Shown here: positions 41,703 to 50,572 of the stretch, piece after piece
Layout of the letters: each line of letters starts with the position of its first letter
Numbering within the stretch: position 1 is the stretch's first letter
Assembly: GCA_016125155.1 (NCBI GenBank)
Contig: WGMI01000003.1
Location: 62,001-126,000 of the forward strand
Source: a bacterium
Lineage (GTDB): Bacteria > Bacteroidota > Bacteroidia > Flavobacteriales > Schleiferiaceae
DNA length: 64,000 nucleotides
Direction of reading: 5' to 3'
Notes under the pieces: generated by a model
Seen by the model: the letters and a program-made list of their open reading frames with translations, nothing else
Databases searched by the model: none
What the model was told of the DNA's origin: nothing
Program-made: the position numbers and the translations under genes

Positions 41703-42473
41703 GTGAAGATTGCCTCCTACAACGTAAACGGAATACGCTCTGCCTTGTCCAAAGGTCTGGGCATTTGGCTCGAACGCGAACAACCCGATGTGCTCTGTCT
41801 CCAGGAGATCAAGGCTGAACAATCTCAAGTCGACACGGCCTTGTTCGAGCATTTGGGCTATCGGCATTTTTGGCATTCGGCCGAAAAAAAGGGATACAGC
41901 GGGGTGGCCTTGCTCACGCGCTTCGAACCCGCTCGGGTCGTAGTGGGCACCGGTATCGACTACATCGATCGAGAAGGCCGGGTGATTCGCGCCGATTATG
42001 GAGACCGAAGCTATCTAAGCATCTACTTCCCATCTGGGAGCAGCGGAGACGAACGGCAAGCGGTCAAAATGCGCTTTCTGGACGACATCGGCGATTTTCT
42101 AAACCGGCTGCGCGCAGAGCGACCCCATTTGGTGGTCTGCGGAGACTTCAACATCTGCCATAGACCGATTGACATCCACGATCCGGTGCGCAACGCAACC
42201 GTCTCAGGATTTTTGCCCGAAGAACGCGCCTGGATGGATCGCTTTTTCTCGACTGGCTTTGCCGACGGCTTCCGGCTGGTGGTTCAAGAACCCCACCACT
42301 ATTCGTGGTGGACCTTCCGCGCCAATGCGCGCGCCAACAACAAGGGTTGGCGGATCGATTACACCGCCGTGAGCGATCCTCTGGTTTCCAGCGTTCGGGC
42401 GGCCTCTATCCAACCCCAGGCCGTGCATTCCGACCACTGTCCCGTGATCCTCGAGTTGAACGCCTCGAGTTGA
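41703..42473 (+). CDS. xth: exodeoxyribonuclease III
   Basis: VKIASYNVNGIRSALSKGL, VLCLQEIKAE, CGDFNICHRPIDIHDP, HSDHCPVILEL; GTG start or ATG slightly upstream. Confidence 0.94.
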   Translation: MKIASYNVNGIRSALSKGLGIWLEREQPDVLCLQEIKAEQSQVDTALFEHLGYRHFWHSAEKKGYSGVALLTRFEPARVVVGTGIDYIDREGRVIRADYGDRSYLSIYFPSGSSGDERQAVKMRFLDDIGDFLNRLRAERPHLVVCGDFNICHRPIDIHDPVRNATVSGFLPEERAWMDRFFSTGFADGFRLVVQEPHHYSWWTFRANARANNKGWRIDYTAVSDPLVSSVRAASIQPQAVHSDHCPVILELNASS

Positions 42474-42490
42474 ACGCCTCGAGTTGAACG
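42449..42490. repeat. Three perfect tandem copies of the 14-mer CCTCGAGTTGAACG across the xth stop codon
   Basis: Units 42449-42462, 42463-42476, 42477-42490 are identical; TGA stop lies in unit 2. Confidence 0.95.
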
Positions 42491-42546
42491 ATTGAACAGA
42501 CCCTATTTTGGCCCCTGTTTTTTGACCCTGTAATTCTGTCCGTCTT

Positions 42547-43563
42547 ATGCGACTCCGGTTCCTCCTCATCCCCCTTGCTGCTATGGCCCTCGGCACGACG
42601 TCTTGTGTCAGCAGCCAGGTCCACAAAGACCTGCAGTCTCGCTACGACGCCCTCGAAGCCTCCCACCTCGAAGCCCTTCGGCTCAAGCAAGACTGCAAAG
42701 ATGCCCTCGAGTTGGCCGAACGCCAGCGCACGGAATGCTCTGAGGAGCGCACGGCTTTGATGGCCGATACTGTGTCGCTGGGCCGAAGCGTGCGCCGACT
42801 GGAAAAAAACTACGCCGACCTCAACAAGTCCTACGATTTTCTCCTCGAGAACAACAACAGCTTGCTCGCGAGCAATGCGCGAGAAAATCGGGCCATGCTC
42901 GAGCGACTCCGCGATTTGGACGAGGCCATGCAAGACAAACAAGACTCGCTTCAACTCGAGCGCGAGGCCTTGGAACAGACCAAAACGCGGCTGTCGGACC
43001 GCGAACGGCGCATCGACGAACTCGAGCGGCTCATCGATCGGCAAGATTCGGCCAATCGCGCGGTTTTTCAACGTGTAGCCTCGGCGCTCAAAGCCTACGA
43101 GGGCAAGGGCCTGAGCGTTGAAGAGCGCGGGGGAAAGGTATATGTATCGATGCAAAACAGCCTGCTGTTTCCCTCGGGCAGTTGGACCGTGAACGCAGAA
43201 GGCAAAGCGGCTCTGGCCGAACTGGCCACGGTGCTGCGCACCCAACCCGAATTGCGCATTTTGGTCGAAGGGCATACCGACAACGACCCCTATCTGGTCA
43301 AGGGTACGGTGGCCGACAACTGGGATCTATCGGTAATGCGGGCTACTGCCATCATACGCGTGTTGACGCAAAGTGGCGGGGTAGAGCCCGCGCGTTTTAC
43401 AGCTTCGGGGCGGGGAGAATTCGACCCGGTTCGACCCAACGATTCCGCTCAAAACAAAGCCTTCAATCGAAGAACCGAAATTATTCTGGCCCCGGACTTC
43501 GAAGAACTCTCTCGACTGCTCGAGGAAATGGGAAGCGGAGCAACTGAGGCTAAAGCGCCCTAA
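42547..43563 (+). CDS. OmpA family protein with coiled-coil stalk
   Basis: Lipobox TTSCVS; C-terminal OmpA: RILVEGHTDNDPYLVKGTVADNWDLSVMRATAIIRVL. Confidence 0.9.
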   Translation: MRLRFLLIPLAAMALGTTSCVSSQVHKDLQSRYDALEASHLEALRLKQDCKDALELAERQRTECSEERTALMADTVSLGRSVRRLEKNYADLNKSYDFLLENNNSLLASNARENRAMLERLRDLDEAMQDKQDSLQLEREALEQTKTRLSDRERRIDELERLIDRQDSANRAVFQRVASALKAYEGKGLSVEERGGKVYVSMQNSLLFPSGSWTVNAEGKAALAELATVLRTQPELRILVEGHTDNDPYLVKGTVADNWDLSVMRATAIIRVLTQSGGVEPARFTASGRGEFDPVRPNDSAQNKAFNRRTEIILAPDFEELSRLLEEMGSGATEAKAP

Positions 43564-43999
43564 AGTTCGGACTGCGTCCAATCCCTTCGAACTTCGAATG
43601 CCACTCTTCGGGAAGGGCACTGAGCTTGCGCTCCTGAAGATTCAGCCAAGCCCCTTCTACTTCGAGTTCGGCGCACAAGGTTTCTCCCCGCCAAAAGCGA
43701 TGGACAAACGCAAAACGGGCTCCACCATCGCGCATACCCGAGAGCTCCATATCGATGCGCACCGTATCGCCAAAGTGGAGTTCGCGCTTGAACAGGCATT
43801 GTTCGCGGAATAAAACGGGGGCTACTCCGGCCGCCTGCATGGCCTTGATGTCAATTCCCAAGGCGTTCATGGCACGGGTGCGCAGACTGGCGCACAGGTC
43901 GTAATAGACGGTGTGTCGCACATGGCCCAACACATCGAGGTCCGACCAGCGAAATTGAACTTCGGTCTCCATCGCAGTGAATTCAGGAGCGTGCGACAT
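43550..43999 (-). CDS. acyl-CoA thioesterase (hotdog, 4-hydroxybenzoyl-CoA thioesterase-like)
   Basis: FRWSDLDVLGHVRHTVYYDL hotdog motif. Confidence 0.85.
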   Translation of the reverse strand: MSHAPEFTAMETEVQFRWSDLDVLGHVRHTVYYDLCASLRTRAMNALGIDIKAMQAAGVAPVLFREQCLFKRELHFGDTVRIDMELSGMRDGGARFAFVHRFWRGETLCAELEVEGAWLNLQERKLSALPEEWHSKFEGIGRSPNFRAL

Positions 44000-44001
44000 G
44001 G

Positions 44002-44715
44002 TCAATCGATTCGAAGGCCTCGCACCAAAACCTCGTCATTGTGCAGGAGGCGAACCTCCGCGCGGGAAAAGTCGATCCGGTTTACCGTACCCAAAGCCTC
44101 GAAAAACTCCTGTTCGAGTTCGAGTTGATCGCAGGCTATTTCAGTATGCGTCAGGGCCCCAACGGAAATTCCTTTGTAGTGCGAATCGTAGAGCCTGAAG
44201 GGTGCGCTAAAATGATTACAGCCCCCTCGACCCATCATACTCCCAGTTCGTTGGTTGATTTCGAAGAACACATTCTCGGTTTTCTGCAGCGGACGCCCAT
44301 TGAGTTCCACCACCCCCCAGGCATCGTTGATGACCCCATCGAGTTTTTGAACCTTGTGCCGAGCGACTTCGCGCACTTGGATGTACCGAATCGAAGATCC
44401 GTCGGCGGGGGGATTGTCGACCCGTTCGGTGCGCACTTCCAGTTCAACGGCATAGTTCGGATCGTAGGCAAAGCCCTCAATCCCACTGTACAACATCGAC
44501 CACAATCCCGTTTCTGCGTTGCGATAGACCAAACACTCCATGGGTCCTACGCCTGTGCAGGTCTGACGCAAATCGGAGATCAACCAACGAACCGCTCCGT
44601 CGGCAGCACTGCTCGATGGTGAAACTCCACCCTCTGACCCAGATCGGGGACGAGGCGCGCATTGATTCAACCCGAGGGCTATGGGCACTACGGCAAAAAT
44701 GGTCAGGAATCTCAT
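44002..44715 (-). CDS. META/DUF4377-like domain lipoprotein
   Basis: Lipobox LNQCAP; VVELNGRPLQ...GRGGCNHFSAPFRL...TEIACDQLELEQEFFEAL. Confidence 0.78.
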   Translation of the reverse strand: MRFLTIFAVVPIALGLNQCAPRPRSGSEGGVSPSSSAADGAVRWLISDLRQTCTGVGPMECLVYRNAETGLWSMLYSGIEGFAYDPNYAVELEVRTERVDNPPADGSSIRYIQVREVARHKVQKLDGVINDAWGVVELNGRPLQKTENVFFEINQRTGSMMGRGGCNHFSAPFRLYDSHYKGISVGALTHTEIACDQLELEQEFFEALGTVNRIDFSRAEVRLLHNDEVLVRGLRID

Positions 44716-45446
44716 CCGTGTTGACTGAGTTCAAACAATTGGGCCGGCTTGTGGAGGACGCCGGTTTGCTTTTCGGGCAATGGGGTAATTAAGTTCTCTT
44801 TCAACACCTTTTTGCGAAAGTTCCGCTTGTCGAGCTTTCGATCCAAAATGCATTCGTACAGCGACTGCAACTGGCTCAGGGTGAATTTTTCCGGCAGCAG
44901 CTCAAATCCCGCTTTTCGGTTTTCGAAATCCGCGCGCAGCACTTCAATGGCCTCTTCGGTGATCTGATTGTGGTCGAAGGCCAGATTTGGAATCGAATGA
45001 ATGTCTTGCCAAAAGACCCGGCTCGCAAACGACGACGCTTCCGGTTCAAAATCGGACATGCGGATAAACGCGTAGTAGCCGATGGTGATGACCCGAGCCT
45101 GCGGTTGCTCGCGGAACGAACTCAACCAGTCCAAGTCCTTGACATCCCGAACCCGGTTGGGATCGCCAAAGGCCCTGAACTGTTTCAAAAAAATACCCTC
45201 GAGCGAAGTGAGCTCTTTGAGGACCCGGCTGGCCGCCTCGTCCAGGCTTTCGTCTTCCCAGACCAAATCGCCGGGCAGAGCGGTCTTGATGCGCAAATCG
45301 CCTTGCTCCCGTTTGCGCTCGATGAGCAACACATGGAGGGCGGAACGGTCGAATCCGAAGACCACACAGTCGACGGATACATGGGGATTGAGCGTATGTA
45401 ACACGGGTTGAATATAGTCGTCTGCGGTCAACCTTTCACAGTCCAA
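44712..45446 (-). CDS. NUDIX-fold transcriptional regulator (NrtR/AraR-like)
   Basis: NUDIX-like N-terminus VSVDCVVFGFDRSALHVLLIERKRE...PGDLVWEDESLDEAASRVLKELT and C-terminal wHTH KLDKRNFRKKVLK. Confidence 0.85.
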   Translation of the reverse strand: MDCERLTADDYIQPVLHTLNPHVSVDCVVFGFDRSALHVLLIERKREQGDLRIKTALPGDLVWEDESLDEAASRVLKELTSLEGIFLKQFRAFGDPNRVRDVKDLDWLSSFREQPQARVITIGYYAFIRMSDFEPEASSFASRVFWQDIHSIPNLAFDHNQITEEAIEVLRADFENRKAGFELLPEKFTLSQLQSLYECILDRKLDKRNFRKKVLKENLITPLPEKQTGVLHKPAQLFELSQHG

Positions 45447-45481
45447 TGCAGAAGAGACCCGCCGCCTCGCAGTCGAAGTCT

Positions 45482-45489
45482 TAACTTTG
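45482..45489 (+). promoter_or_regulatory. -7-like box TAACTTTG immediately before panD
   Basis: Matches TAnnTTTG, 4 nt before the GTG start. Confidence 0.4.
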
Positions 45490-45493
45490 TCCC

Positions 45494-45841
45494 GTGACCA
45501 TCGAAGTTCTCAAATCCAAAATACACCGCGTTCGGGTAACCGACGCGGAACTCCACTACATCGGGAGCATCACCATCGACGAAGCCTTGATGGACGCCTG
45601 CGGGTTGGTAGCCGGAGAAAAAGTGAGCGTGGTGAATATCCACAATGGCGAACGGCTCGACACCTACGCCATTCCCGGCGTGCGGGGCAAAGGCGAAATC
45701 GTGCTGAACGGACCGGCGGCGCGCAAAGTGCAAAAAGGCGACTTGGTCATCATTTTGTCGTACGCCCGCATGACCGTAGACGAAGCCAAACAACACCAGC
45801 CTTCGATCATTTTCCCGGACGAGCACACCAACCTCCTCTGA
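45494..45841 (+). CDS. panD: aspartate 1-decarboxylase
   Basis: LKSKIHRVRVTDAELHYIGSITID self-processing G-S site; GEIVLNGPAARKVQKGDLVIILSYARM. Confidence 0.97.
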   Translation: MTIEVLKSKIHRVRVTDAELHYIGSITIDEALMDACGLVAGEKVSVVNIHNGERLDTYAIPGVRGKGEIVLNGPAARKVQKGDLVIILSYARMTVDEAKQHQPSIIFPDEHTNLL

Positions 45842-45846
45842 TTGGC

Positions 45847-46848
45847 GTGAACACTCAGGTTAAAAGCGGATTGCGCTATGCCTTATTCGCGGGAATCGGA
45901 TTGGGACTCTTGTATCTCGCCTTTGGTGAAACCGATCCCAAAGCCCTTTTGGCGGTCCTGCAAAAGGCGGACTATCGCTTCATCCTACTGTCGATGGCCA
46001 TGGGCTTTGTAGCCTACGTCGCCCGCGGCCTGCGCTGGTTGATGTTGCTCAAAACACTCGGGTATACCGCCAAGCCCTGGTCGTCTATCCACAGCGTTTC
46101 GATTGGGTATTTTGCGAATATGGCCGTTCCCAGGGCCGGAGAAGTGGCGCGCTGCACCACGTTGAGTGGTTTGGAGAACATCCCCGTGACCAAACTGCTG
46201 GGAACGGTCATCGTAGAGCGCGCGCTCGATTTGGTCATGTTGCTCTCGATGTTGGCGCTGGCCTTTGGGACTTCGTTCAACAAGATGCAGGCCTTTTTCG
46301 ATCGGGCCCTGAACAGTGCAGATCCCACCCCTGAATCGAACGGGATTCCCTGGACAAGAGTCGCCCTGGGCGGAGTGGCCGTTTTGTTGATCGGGGTCTT
46401 TATCTTGAGAAAGCGGCTAGGAAAACTGCCCTTCTTCGACAAAATCCGGCACCTGGTCCGCGAAGTAGGCGAGGGCATTGGCTCGATCCTAAAAATGCCC
46501 AACAAGGGACTCTTCGTATTGTATACCCTGACCATTTGGGCCATGTACTACTTCATGGTCCACATCTGCATTTATGCGCTTCCGGAAACCGCCGGATTGA
46601 GCATGGCCGATACCTTGTTTGTCATGGTAGCCGCGGGCATGGGCATGGTCGTCCCGGTTCCCGGTGGGGTGGGTGCGTACCACTATTTGGTCGTATTGAG
46701 CATGGGCTTGCTCGGCATCGAGGCCTCGCTGTCGTTGGGCTTTGCCACCTTGGTACACAGCGGACAGGCCTTGATGGGGATTGTCGCCGGACTTGTTGCA
46801 TTGCTCTATATTTCTCTTTCCAAACGCAGACTAGCCGCCGTGTCATGA
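45847..46848 (+). CDS. lysylphosphatidylglycerol synthase TM region/UPF0104 family membrane protein
   Basis: Multi-TM; ARGLRWLMLLKTLG, VPRAGEVARCTTLS, TVIVERALDLV, PVPGGVGAYHYLVV; GTG start. Confidence 0.85.
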   Translation: MNTQVKSGLRYALFAGIGLGLLYLAFGETDPKALLAVLQKADYRFILLSMAMGFVAYVARGLRWLMLLKTLGYTAKPWSSIHSVSIGYFANMAVPRAGEVARCTTLSGLENIPVTKLLGTVIVERALDLVMLLSMLALAFGTSFNKMQAFFDRALNSADPTPESNGIPWTRVALGGVAVLLIGVFILRKRLGKLPFFDKIRHLVREVGEGIGSILKMPNKGLFVLYTLTIWAMYYFMVHICIYALPETAGLSMADTLFVMVAAGMGMVVPVPGGVGAYHYLVVLSMGLLGIEASLSLGFATLVHSGQALMGIVAGLVALLYISLSKRRLAAVS

Positions 46849-47216
46849 ACGCCACAGAAATCATCGATCAAAAAATCATGGACCACGGTACGTTGCGGTA
46901 TCGCCGGGCCATTTGGGAGTTCCAGCGCCATCCGGTGGGGCTGGCCATTGTGGGCGAAGAGGGCCTCCAACACGCGATGGTGGCTTCGCTCAACGCCATG
47001 GCCGAACACGCTGACCGGTTGATTGTTTTGTGCACGAGTAGCTCCGAAATGGCGCACAGTCTGGCTTCGCTCCACCATGTCGATGGGGTCCATTTGCTCG
47101 CTCCCAAGGAGGTCGCGGACCTGATGTTTGAGCTCAAACCCGAAGTGGTCTACAGCGCCCCGGGATTCGTCGATCCGGAGCTTCCGGAAGACGCAGTGCG
47201 CATCCGCATCCTTTAA
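46845..47216 (+). CDS. hypothetical protein (123 aa)
   Basis: ATGA overlap with upstream gene; good coding context before radA. Confidence 0.65.
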   Translation: MNATEIIDQKIMDHGTLRYRRAIWEFQRHPVGLAIVGEEGLQHAMVASLNAMAEHADRLIVLCTSSSEMAHSLASLHHVDGVHLLAPKEVADLMFELKPEVVYSAPGFVDPELPEDAVRIRIL

Positions 47217-47227
47217 TCGAGACACCC

Positions 47228-48589
47228 ATGGCCAAGCCGCGCACGCGCTTTGTGTGCCAGCACTGCGGCAGTGCACAGAGCCAATGGATGGGTCAGTGCC
47301 CCCGCTGCGCGACCTGGAACAGTTTGGTCGAAGAAACCGTGCCCGTGCCGAGTGCCCGGAACGGTTTGGGACGGACGGCCGGAGCCAGCCCCGGAGCCGC
47401 CATTCGACTGGATTCCGTGCACTCGGCCCAAAATGACCGCATTCGGCTCTCCGATTCCGAACTCAATCGGGTCTTCGGAGGCGGATTGGTGGCAGGGAGC
47501 GCGGTCTTGCTCGGGGGCGAACCCGGAATCGGCAAGTCGACTTTGATGTTGCAGTTGGCGCTCGATATGGGGGCGCAAACGGTCTTGTACGTCTGTGGAG
47601 AAGAAAGCCCTGAACAGGTCAAAATGCGGGCCGAGCGACTCGATGGCCAAGGATTGGAGCTCCATTTGCTGCCCGAAACCGATACTTCGATCATCCTCGG
47701 GCAAACCGAACTGCTCAAACCGGGATTGCTGATTGTGGACTCCATCCAAACTTTATTCAACCCCCATCTCGAATCGGCCCCCGGAACGGTCGGGCAAATT
47801 CGAGAGTCGGCCCACGAGCTCATTCGACACTGCAAGAGCCGGGGCATTCCATTGATTTTAATCGGGCACATCACCAAGGAAGGCACCCTGGCCGGACCCA
47901 AGCTGCTCGAGCATATGGTCGATGTGGTGCTCCAGTTCGAGGGCGACCGCAACCATGTGTACCGCTTGCTGCGCGCCCAGAAAAACCGATTCGGGTCAAC
48001 GGCCGAAATTGGCATCTACGAAATGAACGAAACAGGGCTGCAGTCGGTGCAAGACCCCTCTCAATGGCTGGTGGGACAGCGCGAAGACCGCCTGAGCGGG
48101 GCGGCCGTGGGGGTGATTGCCGAAGGGGCCCGACCCTTGCTCATCGAGGCCCAGGCATTGGTGAGCAGCGCCGTGTACGGGACCCCTCAGCGGAGTTCCA
48201 CGGGCTTCGACGGCCGCCGGTTGAATATGCTGCTCGCCGTGCTCGAAAAGCGCTGTGGCTTCAGGCTTGGCGCCAAAGACGTCTTCCTCAACATTACCGG
48301 AGGGCTCCGCATCGACGACCCGGCGGCCGATTTGGCTGTGGCGGCGGCCATTCTCAGCTCAAACGAAGACCTGCCCATCCACCCCCGATTTGCATTGATC
48401 GGCGAAGTGGGTTTGGGAGGAGAGGTTCGGGCGGTCAGCCATTTGGGTCAACGGTTGGGCGAATTGGAACGGCTGGGGTATCAAAAGGTCTTTTTATCGG
48501 CCCAAAACAAAAGCGAGGGACTTCGAACCAAAATCGAGCTCGTAGCGGCCCGGCGGATCGACCAGATGCTGGATGTTTTATTCGCATAG
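47228..48589 (+). CDS. radA: DNA repair protein RadA
   Basis: FVCQHCGSAQSQWMGQCPRCATWNSLVEE Zn finger, GEPGIGKSTLMLQ, KNRFGSTAEIGIYEM, C-terminal Lon-like domain. Confidence 0.97.
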   Translation: MAKPRTRFVCQHCGSAQSQWMGQCPRCATWNSLVEETVPVPSARNGLGRTAGASPGAAIRLDSVHSAQNDRIRLSDSELNRVFGGGLVAGSAVLLGGEPGIGKSTLMLQLALDMGAQTVLYVCGEESPEQVKMRAERLDGQGLELHLLPETDTSIILGQTELLKPGLLIVDSIQTLFNPHLESAPGTVGQIRESAHELIRHCKSRGIPLILIGHITKEGTLAGPKLLEHMVDVVLQFEGDRNHVYRLLRAQKNRFGSTAEIGIYEMNETGLQSVQDPSQWLVGQREDRLSGAAVGVIAEGARPLLIEAQALVSSAVYGTPQRSSTGFDGRRLNMLLAVLEKRCGFRLGAKDVFLNITGGLRIDDPAADLAVAAAILSSNEDLPIHPRFALIGEVGLGGEVRAVSHLGQRLGELERLGYQKVFLSAQNKSEGLRTKIELVAARRIDQMLDVLFA

Positions 48590-48634
48590 CAGAAACGCCC
48601 TACTTTCGCGGCTTCGAACAAAAGGCGAACGAGC

Positions 48635-49600
48635 ATGATCATCCGCTTACTTTTTTTATCGGTTTTGGTAGGATTGGGCACCTTGGTTCGCGCCCAAGAT
48701 GTCACCAAAGAGGCCAAGCGTCTTCAAGACTCGTCCAAAGTAGCTCTTGCGCGGTTGGGCACTGTTGAGAAGCCTTTTTGGGACAAAGGGGCCTCGGGCA
48801 GTTTGCTCATGAATCAATCGTCGCTGTCCAATTGGCAAGCCGGTGGGCAGAGTTCGATCAGCGGCGCAGTCAATCTGACTTTCTTTGCCAATCATTACAC
48901 CAAGCATTGGCGCTGGGCCAATCGACTCGATTTGGGCTATGGGCGCCAGTGGCAATCCGGATTGGACGTCAAAACCGACGACCGCATCGAGCTCAATTCC
49001 CGACTCGACCGGGTGTTGAGCAAGAACTGGAGCGTTTCTGCCAACCTGACGTTTCGGACCCAGTTTACCGAGGGTTTTGAAAAGCCTGAAGACACACTGC
49101 CCATCTCTGACTTCCTCGCTCCGGCCTATACTTTGGTCGGGGTTGGTTTTACCTACAGCCCCAGCACCTATTTCAGCGCATTTTTATCGCCGGCAACGCT
49201 GAAACACACTTATGTCAACGATCAACGCTTGGCCGACCAAGGCGCTTATGGCCTGGACGGGGCCGACCTCGATGCCGAAGGCAATCTGATTGCAGGAACG
49301 GGAACCTTGACCCGTTTAGAAATTGGGGCCTACATCAATGCTTTCTACAAGCGGGAAATCCTCAAAAACATCGAGTTTCAATCTCGCTTGGATTTGTATT
49401 CCAACTACTTAAACAATCCCCAAAACATCGACGTGAACTGGGAAAACCAGTTCTTGATGAAGGTCAACAAATACGTCACCGTCAACTTGGTGCTGCATGT
49501 GATCTACGACGACGACATCCTGTTTACCGATTCCGAGGGCACCGGACCCCGCACCCAGTTCAGGCAATCGCTGGGCGTGGGTTTGAGCTATTCGCTCTAA
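48635..49600 (+). CDS. DUF3078 domain-containing outer membrane protein
   Basis: GSLLMNQSSLSNWQAGGQSSISGAVNLTFFANH ... RLDLYSNYLNNPQNIDVNWENQFLMKVNKYVTVNLVLHVIYDDD. Confidence 0.85.
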   Translation: MIIRLLFLSVLVGLGTLVRAQDVTKEAKRLQDSSKVALARLGTVEKPFWDKGASGSLLMNQSSLSNWQAGGQSSISGAVNLTFFANHYTKHWRWANRLDLGYGRQWQSGLDVKTDDRIELNSRLDRVLSKNWSVSANLTFRTQFTEGFEKPEDTLPISDFLAPAYTLVGVGFTYSPSTYFSAFLSPATLKHTYVNDQRLADQGAYGLDGADLDAEGNLIAGTGTLTRLEIGAYINAFYKREILKNIEFQSRLDLYSNYLNNPQNIDVNWENQFLMKVNKYVTVNLVLHVIYDDDILFTDSEGTGPRTQFRQSLGVGLSYSL

Positions 49601-50268
49601 TCGATTAAGGCTTCGGTAAGCAAAGCGCGCAGCGAAGCAGTAGCCCTGTGATGCGCGATGACCGCTTCGATGCCGTCCTCGCCCAAACTCTGCTCGGGCG
49701 GTAGTTCTGCCCACCAATACCACTTCTTCTTCCACACGAGCGGCTCGGTCTGGGCCATGTTTTCGAAGCCCGGGGGCAATCGCTTCCAGTCTTCTCCGAT
49801 GATCCCCTCGGGATAAAGCGTTTGAAACTCCGGATTCGACAGCGCCTTTTTCCAACGAGAATGCGCATCGCGGATGTGTGCCCGAACCCGTTCCTGATCG
49901 GGTCGCTCGAGGAAGTAGGCCCCACCCCCGATGTTGAACCCACCAGGGCCGACTTCAAAATACAATCCGGGCCAGCGACTTACCTTCTCTCCTCCCGGAT
50001 TGATCGAGGCCCCCATTTGGGTTTTGTACGGGGTCTTGTCCTTGGAAAACCGAATGTCGCGGTTGATGCGGAAAATGGCCTTTTTGGGATCGACATCGTA
50101 CGCCGGCTCTTCCGCCTTGATCCGCTCCACCACTTCCGAGACAAACCCTTCAAACGGGCGTTTTACGACGGTTTCGTAGCGCTTGCGGTGGGCATCGAAC
50201 CACTCCTTGTGGTTGTTGCCCGCCAATTCGATAAAAAAACTCATGAAATCCGGGGTAATCCTGGACAT
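49597..50268 (-). CDS. DUF2461 domain-containing protein
   Basis: NNHKEWFDAHRKRYE...RINRDIRFSKDKTPYKTQMGASI. Confidence 0.9.
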   Translation of the reverse strand: MSRITPDFMSFFIELAGNNHKEWFDAHRKRYETVVKRPFEGFVSEVVERIKAEEPAYDVDPKKAIFRINRDIRFSKDKTPYKTQMGASINPGGEKVSRWPGLYFEVGPGGFNIGGGAYFLERPDQERVRAHIRDAHSRWKKALSNPEFQTLYPEGIIGEDWKRLPPGFENMAQTEPLVWKKKWYWWAELPPEQSLGEDGIEAVIAHHRATASLRALLTEALID

Positions 50269-50318
50269 AGCGGTGGGGATTTTAACGGTACAAAGGGTTT
50301 TCGAAAATACCCAGATCT

Positions 50319-50500
50319 CGGTATTGCAAGATGATTTGGGTCGGGGGATTTTGCGGCCATCATAAACCGGTATTCGTTGCTCTGAGGTTCGTTCTTTTTT
50401 TTTCCCTTTTTATTCGCCGGCGCAATACCGACGTGTGGATGGGGTGCTTCGGCATCCTTGATTTGACCCGGGCTCCTTGTTCAGAGTCCGGGTTTTTTTT
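50319..50500 (+). ncRNA. Candidate structured leader or sRNA ending in an intrinsic terminator upstream of glyS
   Basis: CGGTATTGC (50319-50327) and CGGTATT (50368-50374) can both pair with GCAATACCG (50422-50430); cUUCGg hairpin 50441-50458; terminator 50466-50500. Confidence 0.4.
50466..50500 (+). terminator. intrinsic terminator upstream of glyS
   Basis: ACCCGGgCTC-cttgttca-GAGtCCGGGTTTTTTTT. Confidence 0.75.
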
Positions 50501-50536
50501 GCCCGTACTCGTGGCTCAGGGCCTCGGGGGGAACGC

Positions 50537-50544
50537 TACTTTTG
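50537..50544 (+). promoter_or_regulatory. -7-like box TACTTTTG upstream of glyS
   Basis: Matches TAnnTTTG, 28 nt before start. Confidence 0.45.
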
Positions 50545-50572
50545 TCCGCCAACCCAATAACGGAGGCGAACT

